A DNA stretch of 64,000 bases from Eleginops maclovinus (GCF_036324505.1 NC_086370.1:10154512-10218511), one strand, 5' to 3'. Counted from the stretch's first letter, positions 12,876-28,357 are shown. The notes: a model not told the origin generated them from the letters alone. A program made the numbers and translations.

Positions 12876-15800
12876 CACTGACAGTGATTTGGTGTCAGCT
12901 GCACACATTCCTACAAGCTACAACCTATTACCTTCCATACAAAAAAAGGAACAGTATGCAATACATTTCCCTCATTTTTAAACCGCTATGATATGTTGAG
13001 TATTGAGTCCCAAGTGTTCGGGGTGATTTGAAAAAATAATCTGTTGACTTACATTGCATAACTGTATATAAAACCACCTTTCCACAACATGGTAAGGCTC
13101 TACTCTAGGCAGCTCAGTATTTCGCTTTACACCGCAGATAGTCCCGCCTTAGTGTAGCTTGGTGATCAGTATTCGCCATAGGGAAGCAGCTTGAAATCAA
13201 CTTATCCTCTTATATGCAACCAATCAGAGGAACATGTAAGGTAAGGTGTCTTGTATAATCTTGCCTGCTTCCACTTGTTTTGAAGGTGGGTGAGTGGGAT
13301 AAAATAAATAAAAAAAGATGTTGTTGTCCATAGCTAGAAACAGAGCATTCTATTTCTGCATACATTACCAGACGGATTAATGTAAATCCATGAAAGAAAA
13401 ACAATGTGATGCCTATTATGTATCGGTAATAATGATAACCTCAGATAGGTATGAAGACATGGCAGCCTCACTGTAACAATCTGCCTACTAATGAGAAAGT
13501 TTAGGCTGTAGCTAACATTAGGATTTAGAGGAAATGGAGCTCGGGACCTAATATTTCCATTGCCATAACTACACTGTAGCTACTGTGCTTATGATAATAA
13601 AACACTTGAATTTGAATCTTGAAATATAATCTAGATGGCTAGCTAAACCTTTTATAAAATAATATGGCAAAGAAGTTCCACACATTCAGTTCACATCACG
13701 CTCTGGTGCTCCATCTCCTCAGACAGAGACCCCACAGTGTGTTGCTTTGAATAACCCAACAGCATGTTCCAACAGCGCTCCGAGCTCAAGCGCTCTGACT
13801 ATTTATGAACGCACCGTATATTTGGAACATTTTAGTGTAGTTTGTGTTTTATATATAGACCATGAATTAGGCTCAAACATATGGAGCTGGTTTGTGTACA
13901 TGATAAACTTGATTACCAATACTTTTTCCGTAATCGGAAAGCTGCTGAGTATGCACGCTAACCAGCTGCTTTCTGCTATTGTTTTCTGATGAGTCGGTGC
14001 ATGTGTAAAGCCATGATAAATCAGGTCCATACATTTAATAATCCTCTTTACCCACTTAAAGTACAAACAGGCACCTTCATTTGCAGTTAAGTTGAGCTTG
14101 TTTAGCAAAGTGGAATTACTTTTATAATGTCCTTGTTACTTGTAAGTAAGCTGAAAAACAGTCACCGTAGATCAAATGCTTTCAAGAAGCTGCTAGAAGA
14201 CAGATTTCTTCTCATGTAAACTGAAATTGATTCATCTTGTTGGAAAGAGTGCAGCCCAAACCCACATGCATAAAGTACAAGCAATCACATGAGATTGCTG
14301 AACAATTGGAAGCAATCGTGTGTTTGGAGGCGTCGAATGAAGCATTTCACCACGTTCTTACTGGATATCTGTGCATGTGCAGGGCTTTTCCCCCCTATTA
14401 CAGATCTGCCATCTTACCCATAATAATATGCCTTCTGCTTTAGATTTCAATTTTGTGGGCTACAATTGGCACAAAGAAAATCAACAGAAGAGAATAGTAT
14501 TTTAGCTTATTAAAGAAAAGATGCTAGAAAAGTGTAGTGAAAATGTAATCCATCATGATAGATAGGACTCCAATTCTAATAAAGCAACACCCTCCGTTGA
14601 AGGCATTGAAGAGTAGTTGGATGTGTTTATTGGAAGGAGGTCTTGGGAGGTAGATTGGGAATGGGGAGTGTCTTAAAAATACAATTTCTAGGCAGTGTTT
14701 GTGCCAAAATAGAGTAGGGGGCTGGAAAGTGAGTTTAAAGAGTTCTGCAATTGGCAAAGCAATTACCTGTCGTTGGTATTGACCATTTCTACCAAGCCCC
14801 TCCAATATAGTGTCAGATAAAATGATTGAGACAAATATTTGTATTGCATGCATATTGATAGAACTCCTACATAAAGTCTTCTTAACAAATAGTGTTCTAC
14901 TATCTTAACATTTGAAAAAAAACTGTACACATACACAAAAACTTAGCTGGATGCTTGATTAGAACATGACCTCATCGAGACATGACATAATCCGTGTTTA
15001 CAGCTCTTCTTGACAGGAGTGATGAACACGCATGGGCATACTTCCCGTTGTAAGCCACTGAACTATGGAATTATCTGATCAGATTTGTTGAAGTGAACAT
15101 CCTTCCCCTGTCTTCCTAAACAAATAACTGTCATTTCGTTTTTTACTGGACCTCCTGTTCTCTCACTTGGCAGCCCATTTCCTGCCTGCATGCACTGCTG
15201 TTTCCTGTTCTTTGAATCAAAACGAACAGTAGAGTGTTTCTGTTGGATCGACAGCAGAGAGATCTGAAGGATGCAACGGGCTACCGGTTCTAAGAAGTTA
15301 AACCAGTAAACTCAAATCAGCCAAGTTCATTTTTATGACTCAGAGAATCACACACACTCATACACACAATTTACTCACCCTACTGGTTGGTCATCCCCAA
15401 TCCCAAGTGCCTTCTGTAGGTGGCTTCAACATTTTTACACCTTCAGCACATATTTCTAACATGATAATCAATGAATTATACACACCATACTGTATATGTG
15501 TACCCGCCAAAGCTGTGAACAATTAATATTCTAATTGAACTGGCCTATTCTGTGATTTGAACCCTCTCAATCCAGACATGTTTATTATTGCTGCTGAATA
15601 ACGGCACTTTAAATCAATGTTTTGAGAGATATTGATGTTTACTGAACCTTTTGCTCCTCCTGTGGTTTTAGAGTTAAGCCTTCTTCAATTTCAGTGTGAT
15701 ACTTTGTGTATCACACACATTTCAATGAGGATCTTTGAACAGGGAAATCGATACAGTGTAACCCCAATGAATAGTCTGGTTGACCTCAAACAAAGTTGAA

Positions 15801-16014
15801 TAAACATTTAAAGTCAAACATGTCTCCTGACTTGGACTGAACAATACGATAGTCAGTTGGTTGTGTGATCGGAGACAGAGTGTTGCTACAGCGCTCCAGA
15901 TGGGCAGGGTTGTGTCTGCTGTTAGCGGGCTCCGAGGCATGAGGCCTGCGTGCAGCCTAAACAGATGCTGCTCTTTAAATGAGACTTCTGACATTAGCAG
16001 TGGTTAGTGCACTC

Positions 16015-16225
16015 CTGTGAGGCCTCCCTTTACAGCTGTTCTGAGGCCATTTCGTCTTTTAATTGGGATGGGAGAGATCATGGATTACATTAGTTGGGCA
16101 GGATACACTGTGGGCCCCTCCCCTGTTCTTTGTCCTCTGGGCTGCTAGCTTGAAAGTAGCCTCCTGCTTAATAAGCCTCCCATACGGAGCACTGGCGCTC
16201 AAAGAGAAGCCAAACTACTAATGTG
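16015..16225. promoter_or_regulatory. Candidate conserved noncoding element
   Basis: A compact block without simple repeats, with mixed GC-rich words (GTGGGCCCCTCCCC) and AT cores (TTTTAATTGGGATGG, GATTACATTAG, CTTAATAAGCC). It has no coding potential. Its composition resembles deeply conserved vertebrate noncoding elements, but conservation cannot be seen from one sequence. Confidence 0.2.
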
Positions 16226-19200
16226 TGAGAGACAACGGTATGAGGAAGTGTAGCAATGGGGGACTGTAGGTTTGTTCCTTATGTGTGTGTATGATGGAAA
16301 GGAGAAATCACCCTGTGTTTGTTTTCAATAACTTATTGGAATACATTCTCGATTTCCTCCATGTTTCTGTTGCAAAATTTCACATGAAAAGAGAAATTAC
16401 ACAAATTAGTATCATTTTTCTCAAAGCTAGTATGCTGCCTGTCTAGACTGTGCGACTGTAACCAAAACCTGCTGTCTGGCCAGCAGTGACGTATTATATG
16501 TTTGCAGGAGACAATCCCTGTATTTATGTAAGAGTTAAATATGCCCTGGAGACAACGCTCGGAGATTACATATCTGCAACCGGAGTTTGGGAAAAGATTG
16601 ACATACAGCTGTTAACTCGATTCAAACTTGATTAGGGCCAAATTGAAAAATGAATGCTCCCTCTCTTTGAGCAAGGAGGGGGAGGAAAGGCAAAGGGAGG
16701 TATTGACATAGAATCAGTGCTCCCTGAGTAGGCCACAGAGCTTGAAGAATATGCTTTTATACCTCAAAGGCTTCAGGGAAAGGGGCAGACTTTCTAGCAA
16801 GGATATACAATGCTGAGGCTGTAGAGTCAATGTTTGTACTCTTGGATAAAAAGTCCTCTTATCAGATCCGATCAATGAAAAGCTTCTTTCCCAGTCCTTT
16901 TGCGCATGACTCCAGTCCACAAACATGTTTGCCCCACATAACAGACATGCTAACACAACAGGGAACACTGACCCGAGTGCAGGGAATTTGGGCCGATCCG
17001 TTTAATTTAAGCACAGTGCTTGGAGAGGTTAATCCTGCACAGCTCGGAATGCTTTTGAGTTTCCACCTCTCCTGTCTCTAGTTTTACTTGAGATGGTGGT
17101 CTGCCACTCTTTCTATCGGTCTCTCCCTATCTCGGTCTGAGGAAGTGACGCAACTAACCACAATAATCTGTTACAGTCCTTATGGTCAGCACATGACTTT
17201 ATCACGCAGCATCGATTGCACTACTATGTGCAGCTCCGTGGGCCTGCATTGTGTTTTAGCGATGCTGCTTCATCCTGCATCAGATCTCATTAAAGATGGA
17301 AGTGGAGATTAAACCACATCCTCTTTGAACACTGCGGCACAGGGCAGGAGGCTTCCACTTCCCTTGTATTCCTCATAAATAAGATTGAACTAGCAGTTCA
17401 TGCGGTGGCACACATAATGTGTGTTTTGCCACTCCAGTAAAAAGGGTTTATTTCACAAGACAACTTGACAGACACTATGGACACCAACACCAAGTCGTTA
17501 CTTTAGCAGCACAGGAATAAAGTACAATAAATCATATTGGGATATACGGTTATGGTGGGAATTATATGAAGAATGCATATAAAAGCATTGAAAGAAGAAT
17601 CATATATATTGCAAAACCTCTCCAAATCATCTGGGCCTAATTAAGATTTTTCTCTCTTTGCTTTTTAAGCAAGTTTTTATAAATTATTTTCAATCAAAAA
17701 AACGCATATAGTGTCACAAATCCTGTCTTGCTTATGGATTAAAACATGTGACTTTTTTTGTGTGGCACAGACCTCGGGTGCTATGTCAGACCGTATTACA
17801 CTGAAGGGGTCTGAAGTTGTGTTTCTGTGTAGCCGAAGTACAGAAAATCCAATTAAACACGTTGGAGGGTTGAAACTGTAGGCCAGCTTCATAAATGATG
17901 AACACTCGGAGAGCTAGTCCTTAACTGGTGGCTCCTCAGTAATTAGAACTTCCATTAATGATCGAAAGTCCCTCTTCTTTGAAGTGGTGCCTTAATACAG
18001 ACAGTGTCACATTCTTTCAGTGTATTGAGAGAGAAAGCTGAAGACACTTATCTAATGCCTAATCTGAATTTAGCAGTGTGACGGTTATTATGCTGTAAAG
18101 AGATGCCTCCGCCTTGGCATTTAATTAAAAAGATAGAAAGAATCCGGCTCTGCTTTCAGTAATCTTATCTGAGTTTGCCCATATTTTGTGGTTTCAGTTT
18201 GTAGCCAAATTCTTCACGTACAATGTGAAACCCATGCTCAGTAATTGCATCCTTGGTGTAATCATCATCTTTTTTTCCTATTTTATCTGTTGGCAACTTT
18301 GTTACTTTTAGACAAACGGTAACCCACCAGTTGTGTCCGAGTCATTCTACCTGTGCAGCTGCCGATTCCATTTAGGTCATTCATCCATCTCACCCTCCTA
18401 ACTGAATTGCATTTTAATCATGTATGCTTTTAGCCATCTGTGGCTTCAGCTCTCTCTCTTCTTCACAATGCACTCACATTTACTATTTGGAGACACATAG
18501 ACAGGAGCCCTTTTGCTTGCTGTTGACGGCCTCATGGTTGAGGTAACTTTGGAATACAGATAGATCTCTGGCTCTAATAGAGGTCACCGAGGCATTGCCA
18601 TCCTTCACGTTTCCCAAAAAGATTTTTTCAAACAAAGGTTTCACAATGAGATTGTATTTGTCAAACATGTGGATGACTGACCTGTGATATCTTTCTTGCC
18701 TCATGCCCTGTGAGCTGGCAGAAATACAAAAGGCAACGCAAATGTGCTCTGTGTTTCACTCTGGACTTGGGACCTGTCCCTACTCATACTCCCTGATTGG
18801 TTGGTGACAGGAAAGACTAGCTAAGGTTAATTCCGTAAAAAGGATATATCACAGCTCGGTGGCACCCAATGCATTTCAAATGATGTGTCCTTGGGATGCA
18901 AGGTTACTGCTGAGTCCTTCTGAGGATCAAACTGCCTCTTCAGCCATATTGGATACTGGGAAATGGTGGGGCAGCAACTGCTGGTATGATTGATCCTATA
19001 TATTGTGATTGTGGCAATATTACTTGTGTGTACCTACTGAGACTCCAAACCAATCAGAAACAAAGGTTTCTAGATGACATAATCATACCGTGCAGCGGCT
19101 GTTTTATAGCTGCCTGTAAATGTCACTGCCTTTTCTAAACTTCCAGTATTTAAATGAGTATGCTGTTTAACTTGGGTGATAACATTATGCTCTTGCGCGG

Positions 19201-20239
19201 TACCTTGTTGTCGGAGGGAAAAACACTTGGCACTTGGTGTGTTTTGTTCTTCTCAACAAACCAAGAGAATTATTCCTCGTTTCCTTTTTTGGCCTCACAA
19301 TCTGAATTACAAACAAATCGTGTACACCTCTCTCAACTTTTATTTTATCACTTGTATGATTTTATGCAGAATTCCTTCACAGGCTGCCTGGAGCTTTCAT
19401 TTCATCCTTTCCTATATCTGCTGCATTTACAGGCCAGATTCAGTTTTTTTTATTATTCCCAGGCTCCCACCTTCTGTTGATTTGTCAGCTTAATGTGAGG
19501 GTGGATTTGTATAATTTTACAGTGGGATCTGCGTCTGCATGAAATGTCCAGGCAAGGCCATTAAAATTGAATGTTAATGTGGGGTTATTCATGCTGATTT
19601 CACGTTGCGTTCTCGGTCATTTTACAAGTGCAAGTAATAGGAATTATAACGAGTAGAGTTAAAAAGACCTTCAAGGGGTGCCTCCTTTTACAGCCAGATC
19701 TACAGTCAGACTCACAGTAAGCCTTGGTTTGTGTGCCTCGGGGAAAAAAACCCTTCTTTTTCTTCAGCATGTGCAAAAGCCACATTAAATGGCTCACCAC
19801 AAGTGACAATGTAACTAGTGTGCTGGCGTGACTTAGTGTTTTAGTGGTGTGTTGGAGCTGCCAGAGTGAAGCAGCTCTGTGTTCACTGCTCCACCTCCTA
19901 TTGTAGAGGGTCTAACACAGGAACACTAAAGCTGACAGTCTTGTGTAAAAGTACCACATGCTGAGTTTGCTTCTGGTCATTACCCACTTTCTTGTGCAGC
20001 TCAACTCTAACATTATATGTGAACTGTTGAGATTGTGTTATTTGAGAAGGACATTTTGTTGAGTGTTGTACGGCACCTACCTGAGAAAAGCCCTGTCATC
20101 TGTGGGTGGGAAAGCTCCTGCTCTCACAACGTTTTTTTTTTTAAGTAAACCAGCAGGAGACCCTAAAGTCTCACTAATGCTAGTTCCTTTATTTTGCACA
20201 GAATGGTTAATGCACCTTCTCATCAGCACAACAGAAGGA

Positions 20240-20440
20240 GAAAGTGTGATGTCACTACTGGCTTTAGCACACGGCCCAGCATTAGGATGGCTAGGATGCA
20301 TGTGGATCAGCAATGAAATAAAGCGCTTGGAGGCGAGCCAATTAATGGCTGCAATTAAGCAATACTGCAAAGTTCAGCAGGAGGACGGCAATATCATTAA
20401 GAGAGATACAACCATTGTCAATCTATTGTGCTAGTTAAGG
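20240..20440. promoter_or_regulatory. Candidate conserved noncoding element
   Basis: The block holds AGCCAATTAATGGCTGCAA, a near-palindromic AGCCAATTAATGGCT around a TTAAT core, followed by TTAAGCAATACTG. It lies inside a 123-codon open frame (20063-20434) that has no recognisable domain, so I favour regulatory DNA over an exon. The assignment rests only on motif content. Confidence 0.18.
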
Positions 20441-23400
20441 ATCCCCAAGGTAGCTTTGTAGTCCATCAGCCTGCCACATGTATGTCAATTATTTAGTTTG
20501 ATGCGGTTGATAATGTGTCCCATTCTTCTGCAAGGATCACTTTCTGATACAAAAACAGATACAAGAAGAAGAATACAGGCAATATGTTCACAGATGTGCT
20601 ATTGTACGCTTAGCTGAATTACCCAGTGAGAATAATGTGTAATGGCAATTATGTGTCACGCCTAGCTTTTCAAACATAGGTGATTAATGAGTTCTTTAAA
20701 TTGAAGATTTCAGTTGTTATTTCAAATGAGGATAAGGCAGACATCACATTAAACTGGGACGGGCTCATGTCCTCTGATGAGGTTCTATTAAGCCCAACCT
20801 CGTCCTCTGGTTAAACATCAATAAGTTAGTCAAAGGACGACGTCAGACAGGATGATGAAATAGAAAGCTATTCTGAGTGTCAGCCAGGCCGGATGTTTTT
20901 AGACTCAGTGGGATGGGCAGTACTGTAAATTTAATTTGACCAGACTAATAGGAACTTTCAATTCAGTTGACACAAATAAATAAATAACTAAGCCGGACAT
21001 AAAGTGCTCAAGACTGGTCAAAACAATAGAAAACCATAAAGACAGAATATATATTTTTTCCAACTGTTCATATTGCCAATTTACTTCTTTATTCAATCTA
21101 TATTAAGTTGGTGACAATGAAAGGAAATAATCAGTTGAGATAAAATCAGGGAAATCACTCTTATTGTATAACAGGTTCAGCACTGTGTTTTACTCTTTTT
21201 ATAAGTAGCATTTTTCAACCTCCTTGAATAAGCAATTGAAACAAGTTGTTTTTGTTTTGTTTTACAGCAAGGCCTGCAGAGGATGGTGAGCAGGAAATGA
21301 TCTGAGGAGATTCTGTGTGAATGTGTGAACAAAACAACGTCAGATGCTTGTTTGAAGCAGCACTGAATTGAACATTGTGTGATCCATAAGCACTGCAAAA
21401 GTACAAACTCAAAACAATATTACGCTATTATTGTTGCAGACCATGACATTTCTGTATCTACACAAATTCCCCTGTTGTTCAAAAGGCCAGAACTGTGAGG
21501 TATTTATTTGAAAAGACCCTTTTTGCTGTAAGTGCTAAAGCATTTACACGCTAGGGAGATAACAGAGTGTGATATCAATGCTCAGTTGTCAGTCCGTATT
21601 GATTGAAAGGCGGGAAAGTAATAACCCTAACAGCTCCTACCTACATTCAAAAGCCTGTTTGTAGAATTGCCGTTTTTCTTGATTTAAGAAAGTGCCATGT
21701 GCTTTAGGATAACTGTGAGTCGAGCGGGCAAAATAAAAGAAATTACCTTTTGAGGTGCAAAACGTTTTCTATTTCCATTACAAAGTATGGTAAATAAATA
21801 ACCATCTCAAAGTAAATACCTCACTTTACAATCAAACCATTACAACCCCGTGTTAATGTTAATACAGGTATGATTATTTATGAGATCCTCTATCATCCAA
21901 GAAGAATCTGCTTATCTTCGCAAGAGCTTTTCATCCTGTACTTCAGAACACCGAGCAGACGTGCATTGCTCTTGATTTAAGAGCATCAGTTCCTACAAGC
22001 GTTGTGTATTACGCAAAAGGAATATCTGTCTGATATTAGAGCTATAAAACCTGACTATCCAGTACAGTATCTTTTATAATGAAATAAAGTACATTCTTTG
22101 TTGTAGTACATCTAGTACGAAAAGCAACGCACACACAGACTGTAGAAGTATTGCAATGTTTGCGATTAACTGTCTATTTAATTAATACGCAATCCATTGT
22201 TTAATAAGCAGAGAGGGAGATGCCTCTGTGGACATTTTTCTTTACCATGGTTACATAAACATTATGCCGTATCTCTACTGGACTTATGATTGAGTTGCTC
22301 CAGCCTGATTGCAGTTAGCGCTTGAGGGAGATGAGACTCTGTGACATAAACAAAGTACTTCTGGAGACAGGGCTTACTTCACACACCACCTCAACCCTAA
22401 CACCTATGTGATCAAATAGACGCCGGTAGGAATGGATTCTCTTAAGTGCCGGTTAAGTGCATTTTGCTAAGGAAGTAAGAGAAGTTAAAATACATTTAGT
22501 GTTAAAAAAGACAATGCACTCTTCCTTAATGCAATGTTCTGCACTTAAGCTATATGTGGAGTCTAATTAGGAGTGTATATACCGTGGCCTGGCTGTCAAG
22601 GGCAAGGGCCTCATTCTCTGCTTTCTGCAGAGAGAAAGCAGAGATATGTAAGGAGGTTGATTCAGAAACCACACTTCAGTAGCTGAGAATCTCCAATTTA
22701 ATGCTGTCCTGGCTCTTTCGTGGAGGAATCTCAGCCATGATATTTTGGATAAAGTGAGGGGAGCTGTCTGACTGCCTTGCGGGTATCTAGCCGGGGGTTG
22801 TGGACTGTGAAGGCCCTCAGGAGCCATGTAGGTCTTTACCACCCCAACAGGCCAGATCGCCAGTAACGGAAGAGGCGGCATTAATGCGAGGCTGATGAAT
22901 CCAGAAATGGGACTGGATAAATCCATAATATGCAGCTGCTGGCCCAAATCCTGCAGAGCTCTGCTGTGACACAGGGCCTTGTGAAGTATACAGATAACCT
23001 ATTTCATCTCAACCAGAAAATGATGGTGCCTGTTGGAGGTTGGCTCACATGCACAGGGCTGCTGAACATCAGTGGAAATATGTTGCTGTGTTATGTAACG
23101 TCTACAAATGAAATCTACATCTATAGTGTACGGAGTTTAATGTTAAATACCTAGAATGGCTTAAGTCCTTTCTGGATTTTATTTTCAATATGCGTTAGTC
23201 AGATGCACTTATAGATACTGTAAATGTCTCATTAATGAACAGTTTCTGCAGGATCACATGGCGGGTTGGCCTAAGGCCTATTAGCAATGAGGTGTGCTGA
23301 GATGTCAAGACATGCATAAATATGGCAGAATATGCCGCTGTTAAGATTCACATGCCGTTAACCGGTTTAATTTGTGTACTTTATTCAACCATTTATGTGG

Positions 23401-26400
23401 ATATCTATAGCTCTGTGCTATCTCCACCTGACATTATGTTATGCTTTGTTCTTATTAACATAATGTTTAACCTTTACTTTTCTCTTAAATTAAACTATAG
23501 TCACGCTGTAAAATATGACTGAAATTGGATAGAGCAAATGCATAATTGAATGAAGTGTTTTTCTGAAAGTGTGCTTGTGGTTCTTTTGTTGATTTTTTTA
23601 GATGAAACCACGGTGCATTTTTAATTACAATAGTGGGTAAGAAACAACTTCATCTAGTATTCCTTGCTCTCTCTCCTGTCGTCGTATAATAGGCCGTGTC
23701 TTTGAAAACAATTATCAAGAAACACAATCTAATCTCTAGGAAGTTGTTTCCTGAGTCTAACTTTGGTGGCATTGACTCTCCCTTGGTGTGAACTTCAGAA
23801 GACAAACTGGCGCTTTGCAGAGCCCACCTACAGCTTTATTTTCTTGTAATTTCTCGGCGCTCCATTCTTCCGAATTGGGGGTTGAGCAGATGCAGGTAGA
23901 TGTATATTTATGAGGGGGATGTGTATTTCAGGGAGAAGCAGTCTTGTGAAAGGTGACCTTGTTAGATAAAAGGAGGGCTAGGAAGCCAAATGATGAAAGA
24001 GAATGGGATCATCCTGGGCTCATTAATGTGGATTTGAAGGTCAGGTAATTATAACAATAGACGTGTGGGCTGGCTTTGGCATCTGGTATTGTTGCTTTGT
24101 TATGAAGGTGACAAGCCTGCGGAGGAAACGGATTAATCACTGTGACACCACCCTGTTGTCACATTGATACATTCAGACATCATAACACTACTGCTATAGC
24201 TGTAAGAAGGAGCTGCAAAAACAACATCGTTTCAGCCATCAACATGATATGACAAGTACTGTTAAGAATATGAACACATTTAAGAAGCAACCCACAGTCG
24301 CCTGTATTTGTTATTGCACTGATTATAGTAAGGCCTTGCTTGGGTTTTCCTCCGTAGTAACACTGTCACGAGTCACGGCTGCTTTACTCGCCACACATTC
24401 ACATGGCTGAGTTTGTAACACATGCTCCTTTATGTGGAGCAATGGACGTGACCAGTGATTGTCAGAGTTATACTGCATGTTTGAGCCAGATGAGCTTTTA
24501 ATAGCTCAAACTGTTAATACCACAGGGCAGACCAAAGTTCAACTCATCATCTGACTTAATGGAAATGTTGTTTGTGAAGAACGCAGACAGAGTACAAAAT
24601 ACACATGAGGAATAAGACCTGCATGCACAGGCTCCAAATCAACTTTAAAAAACAACCTGATGAACGGCAAACAAGGTCCGCCTCAATTGTTAACAACTGA
24701 GAAAAACCCTGGAACTATTTATAAGCTGGTGTAAAAGATGAAGGATATACAAAGCTGGCAATATACTCTAAATCCAATACAGTTTGTTGTTGCTGCAGAT
24801 ATTGAGGCCAAATGCTTGCCTAGCCTGCATACATTCTGGTTGTTTTTGAGCAAATGTAAGATGCATGCTTTGATGATATGTCACAGCATTATGTCAATGG
24901 CATGTGGTTAACATTTCAGTAAATGCTGGCTGTAGTGCTCTGATAGGAATTGTGTTATTAATATGTCCATATTGCTTGTGTTTGGTAGAATCATGCATAC
25001 TGTCCTGCCACAGGACCATCATTCTGACTGAAGCATGAGCAAGGCTTTGGGCTGTTTGGGCTGTTTGGGCTGAATGAGCTGAGAGGATCGAGCCACCTCT
25101 TCCACTACTTTGTCTGGCTCAATCCTCAGGGCCACTGGAAGCTATAAAGAACAAAAAAGCTGAACAGTATCCTCAGAAGAGGCCCCACATGTGGGGTAGC
25201 ATGCATTTTTTATGTGGCACAAATAAGAAATGCTACTGATGCTTTTCCTTTCTAATCCCACACCTGGTGGATCGAATATGTTTTATTTGTTTTTGTGCAA
25301 AGTATGGCAGCAACTTAAAGAAACAAAAGCCCTCATCATTAAAGGTTAGACATGCTTCAATTTATCAGAGAGTCACAGACATGGCATGGGTTGCTCTGGA
25401 TATCAAATCTGATCATTCCTTTTGAGTTGTGTTAAGGGCACAAACATGTGGGCACTTGTGTGGATGATTGTGTGTGTGTACAGGCTCAGTAGCAGTGCTT
25501 GTTAGGAAGGCTGGCGGAGTGGAAAAGTGTCTGTGTGTGGAGCAGCACATTATTCATCCCCAAAAAAATCCAAAGTCATTTACTCCACTGACTCTTTGAA
25601 TATTCAGAGCAATCATATCAGACATCAGAACATCTGAAGAGGAACATCTAATGACCATCTAAGTGTCAACATCATCTGAGAAATGATCCCCCTTTTTGCT
25701 TCTCTTTTCTTTAGTATTTCAGGCCTTCCATTTGCAGCTCATTGTGTTGTAGATGCTACTTTGTGCTCACCAAATTAGCTGTGAAAATGATTTCTAATTA
25801 AAGCAGAAGAATGGATCGAGAAAGAAGATGTGACTCCCGGTTACAAAGAGCAACACTATTGACCTAGTTTGCGCTTTGTATCTGGGACAGTTTGTGTGTT
25901 TGGACTCACATTTGCTAAAATCAGAATTCTTAATGGACAGGTAAGACATGCTTCAAAACCCTGAGCTAATAAAATGAAATCTGGTGATATGACGTAGTCT
26001 AATGGTATTATAGGACACCATATAACAGTTTATTTGATAAATGTATTTGCTGGCATTCCTTCTGGAATAGCTGTAAGATTTGCAGACACAGATAGGCTGG
26101 GAGCTTTATATTGCAGTGACCGCCCTGGTTGCTTTGAAAAATGAAGAGGATTTTTTTTTTTTGACTCATCTATTTGCAACAGAGCAGGCAACCTTAACCA
26201 TAAAACTTTTTTATTAGTTTCTGCACCCCACCTTTTATCCCAGAGCCACAGCAGAGTACACTATTAACCTCTGAGCTTATTGAGGAGTGTGGCGAGAGGC
26301 TGCTGTGGATAAGGGGAGTGTGTATGCGATGGCATATATTTAAAGGGTTCAGTTTAGCTGGCAGATACCAGAAGGTAGATGGTGAATCTGTTTACTGCCC

Positions 26401-28357
26401 TGAGGTTTTGTGGTTATGCACTAGCACTTCCCATTTAACTGCATGATCTAGGGCTCTGCTGACGACGCCGAACACACAACCCAGATCCATGCCTCGCTGC
26501 CCACTGCACACACAGGACCCAGCCATTGAAGTGCACATATGCTACTTTTATGAATGCTCTGTAAATATATGGACACAGTGAGACAAGAGGGTGGTTTCCC
26601 CCTTCCTTTTCACCGTGTTTGTGTCTGTGCAGGCTTCTTGACGCAGTGCCATAATCCATAAACTGTGCCTGTCAAACTCTCCAGCTAGGCTTCTGTTATC
26701 AATATTTTCCTGGCGTGAAAATACACAGCAGCGCACCCACTGCTTTTCTTATTGGCTGAGGGATAAATGAGGTGGCTGCAAGGGTTCAGAGGTCAAAGGG
26801 CAGACAGGAAACGGGTCCTCCTACAGTGACAGTTCAGACATATGTTTGATGGGCTGGCCTAATACCGTGGACCAGCCGTTCCTAATGACCTGCCATATTC
26901 ATGCAGTCCGGGGAGCCCCTCCACTGAGATTTATGACCCATGCTGTGGTTACTACTGGGACGACTCTCAGCGGCACTCCGGACAAACACCAAGTCAAAGC
27001 CTACTACTTTGGCTTCACACTTTCTTCTCGTTAACTGGGTCCTTGAACACCTTTAAGACTTGTCATAAATACCATAAGAAATTGTCAGTTTCTGTGAAAT
27101 ATTAACAGATCACTGCATTCTTTCGTCTAATGGGATCCGTGTAGTTGTTTTAAAGACGGAGATGTGTTCCTTGTATGTCCTTGCAGAAAAAAAAAAGAAA
27201 TATTCAAGAAATTCCCGAAGGGGACACACCGCGGCGGACACTGAAGAGAGGATGGTCAAGTCAAAAACCAATTATACATGCATCCAAAGACACAACTCTT
27301 CATGTGGAAGGAACGGATTATGGTCTTCTGATAATACTAATTGTTGGCTCTCCCGCTGCTTCCCTGAAGGCAGAAATGTGTTGATTCGCCACAAGATAGC
27401 CCGACTGAGCCCAGGGCAAGCACAAACAGCAAGGAGAGCTAGTTTATAATTAATATACACTCTATAAAATATGCATTATGGAGTGGATGTGGCCAAATAT
27501 GGATTTCTGTTTTGATTTTCACTCAAGATAATTGAAGCACTTCTCAGGAAAATCACACTGAATATGGCCCAAGCACACAGCCATGTAGGGCTGCTCGTTG
27601 TGCTGCTGTAGGTTAGCTTCTCTACCAGCTGTTTCTTATTTATCTCATGCTTGAAGACGGATTGTCAAAACAAGTCCACATCCACTTTGGGATTTTAATC
27701 TCTCCTCTGATATGTATCTGTGTTGGCTGAGCTCGGTGACTCTGTAGGTTACAGATATTTTTGTGTGCATAAGCCGCACAGTGCTTTAAGATAAACTGCC
27801 AAAACACTTTTCATGACATTCTGATCATTAAAGGAGAGGATGCAGGGAGAGGGGGAAATGAAAAGGCATAAAGCAACGTTTTTTACCCAACCCCTTCCAT
27901 ATTTATCAAACCCACTGCAGAGATGAGATGGCTGTCAAACGCTCTTCATCTCCCAGTGGGCTGTTGCCGTGATCACACCGAGTCACATGTGGTTATAAAG
28001 CATCCAACATCTCAACGCCCGGACTACCCCGTTCACTACCACCACCACATACACACACGAAAGATTTGTTTCTGACTGATTAGCAACCACATCGCCAATC
28101 TCTGATTAGGTGTGGAGTAAATGAAGCGCCCCCCTCAGGTATGCATTTCCATAATGTCAGGTAATTAAACCCCAGTGTTTTAATAGCTCAGGAATAGGAA
28201 GACTCCCCAGGAGATTAAAAATGATGATAGACTTTATGAAAAGCCTGCATACTATTAGCTTCCCTCTAACTGGCACCAAAACTAGTTCTTACATTTTACT
28301 GATGCTAGATAAACAACACCAAGTTTAGAGCATTTATAGCCTATCATTATTTATTAC

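Larger units (their letters stand above)
10968..28357. other. Noncoding stretch, no gene recognised
   Basis: No supported gene. The longer reading frames, such as those at 20063-20434 (plus) and 22567-22947 (minus), show no domain, no signal and no splice context. Several blocks free of simple repeats look like regulatory DNA; three are listed separately. A short tandem of CTGTTTGGG lies near 25047-25075, and a T12 run is at 26151-26162. Otherwise I see nothing I can assign. Confidence 0.55.

Noticed and set aside
13085..13240. Block resembling a dispersed fish repeat (AGATAGTCCCGCCTTAGTG)
   Set aside because: The resemblance is from memory only; no second copy in the window and no boundaries could be defined.
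20063..20434. 123-codon plus-strand frame
   Set aside because: No recognisable domain, and its 3' half contains homeodomain-type words more consistent with regulatory DNA.
22567..22947. 126-codon minus-strand frame
   Set aside because: No domain, signal peptide or splice signal; the region is GC-rich and looks more like noncoding regulatory DNA.
27162..27449. Possible exon preceded by a 3' splice-like CCTTGTATGTCCTTGCAG
   Set aside because: The acceptor-like sequence is followed by a poly(A) run, the translated product is not recognisable, and no matching donor was found.
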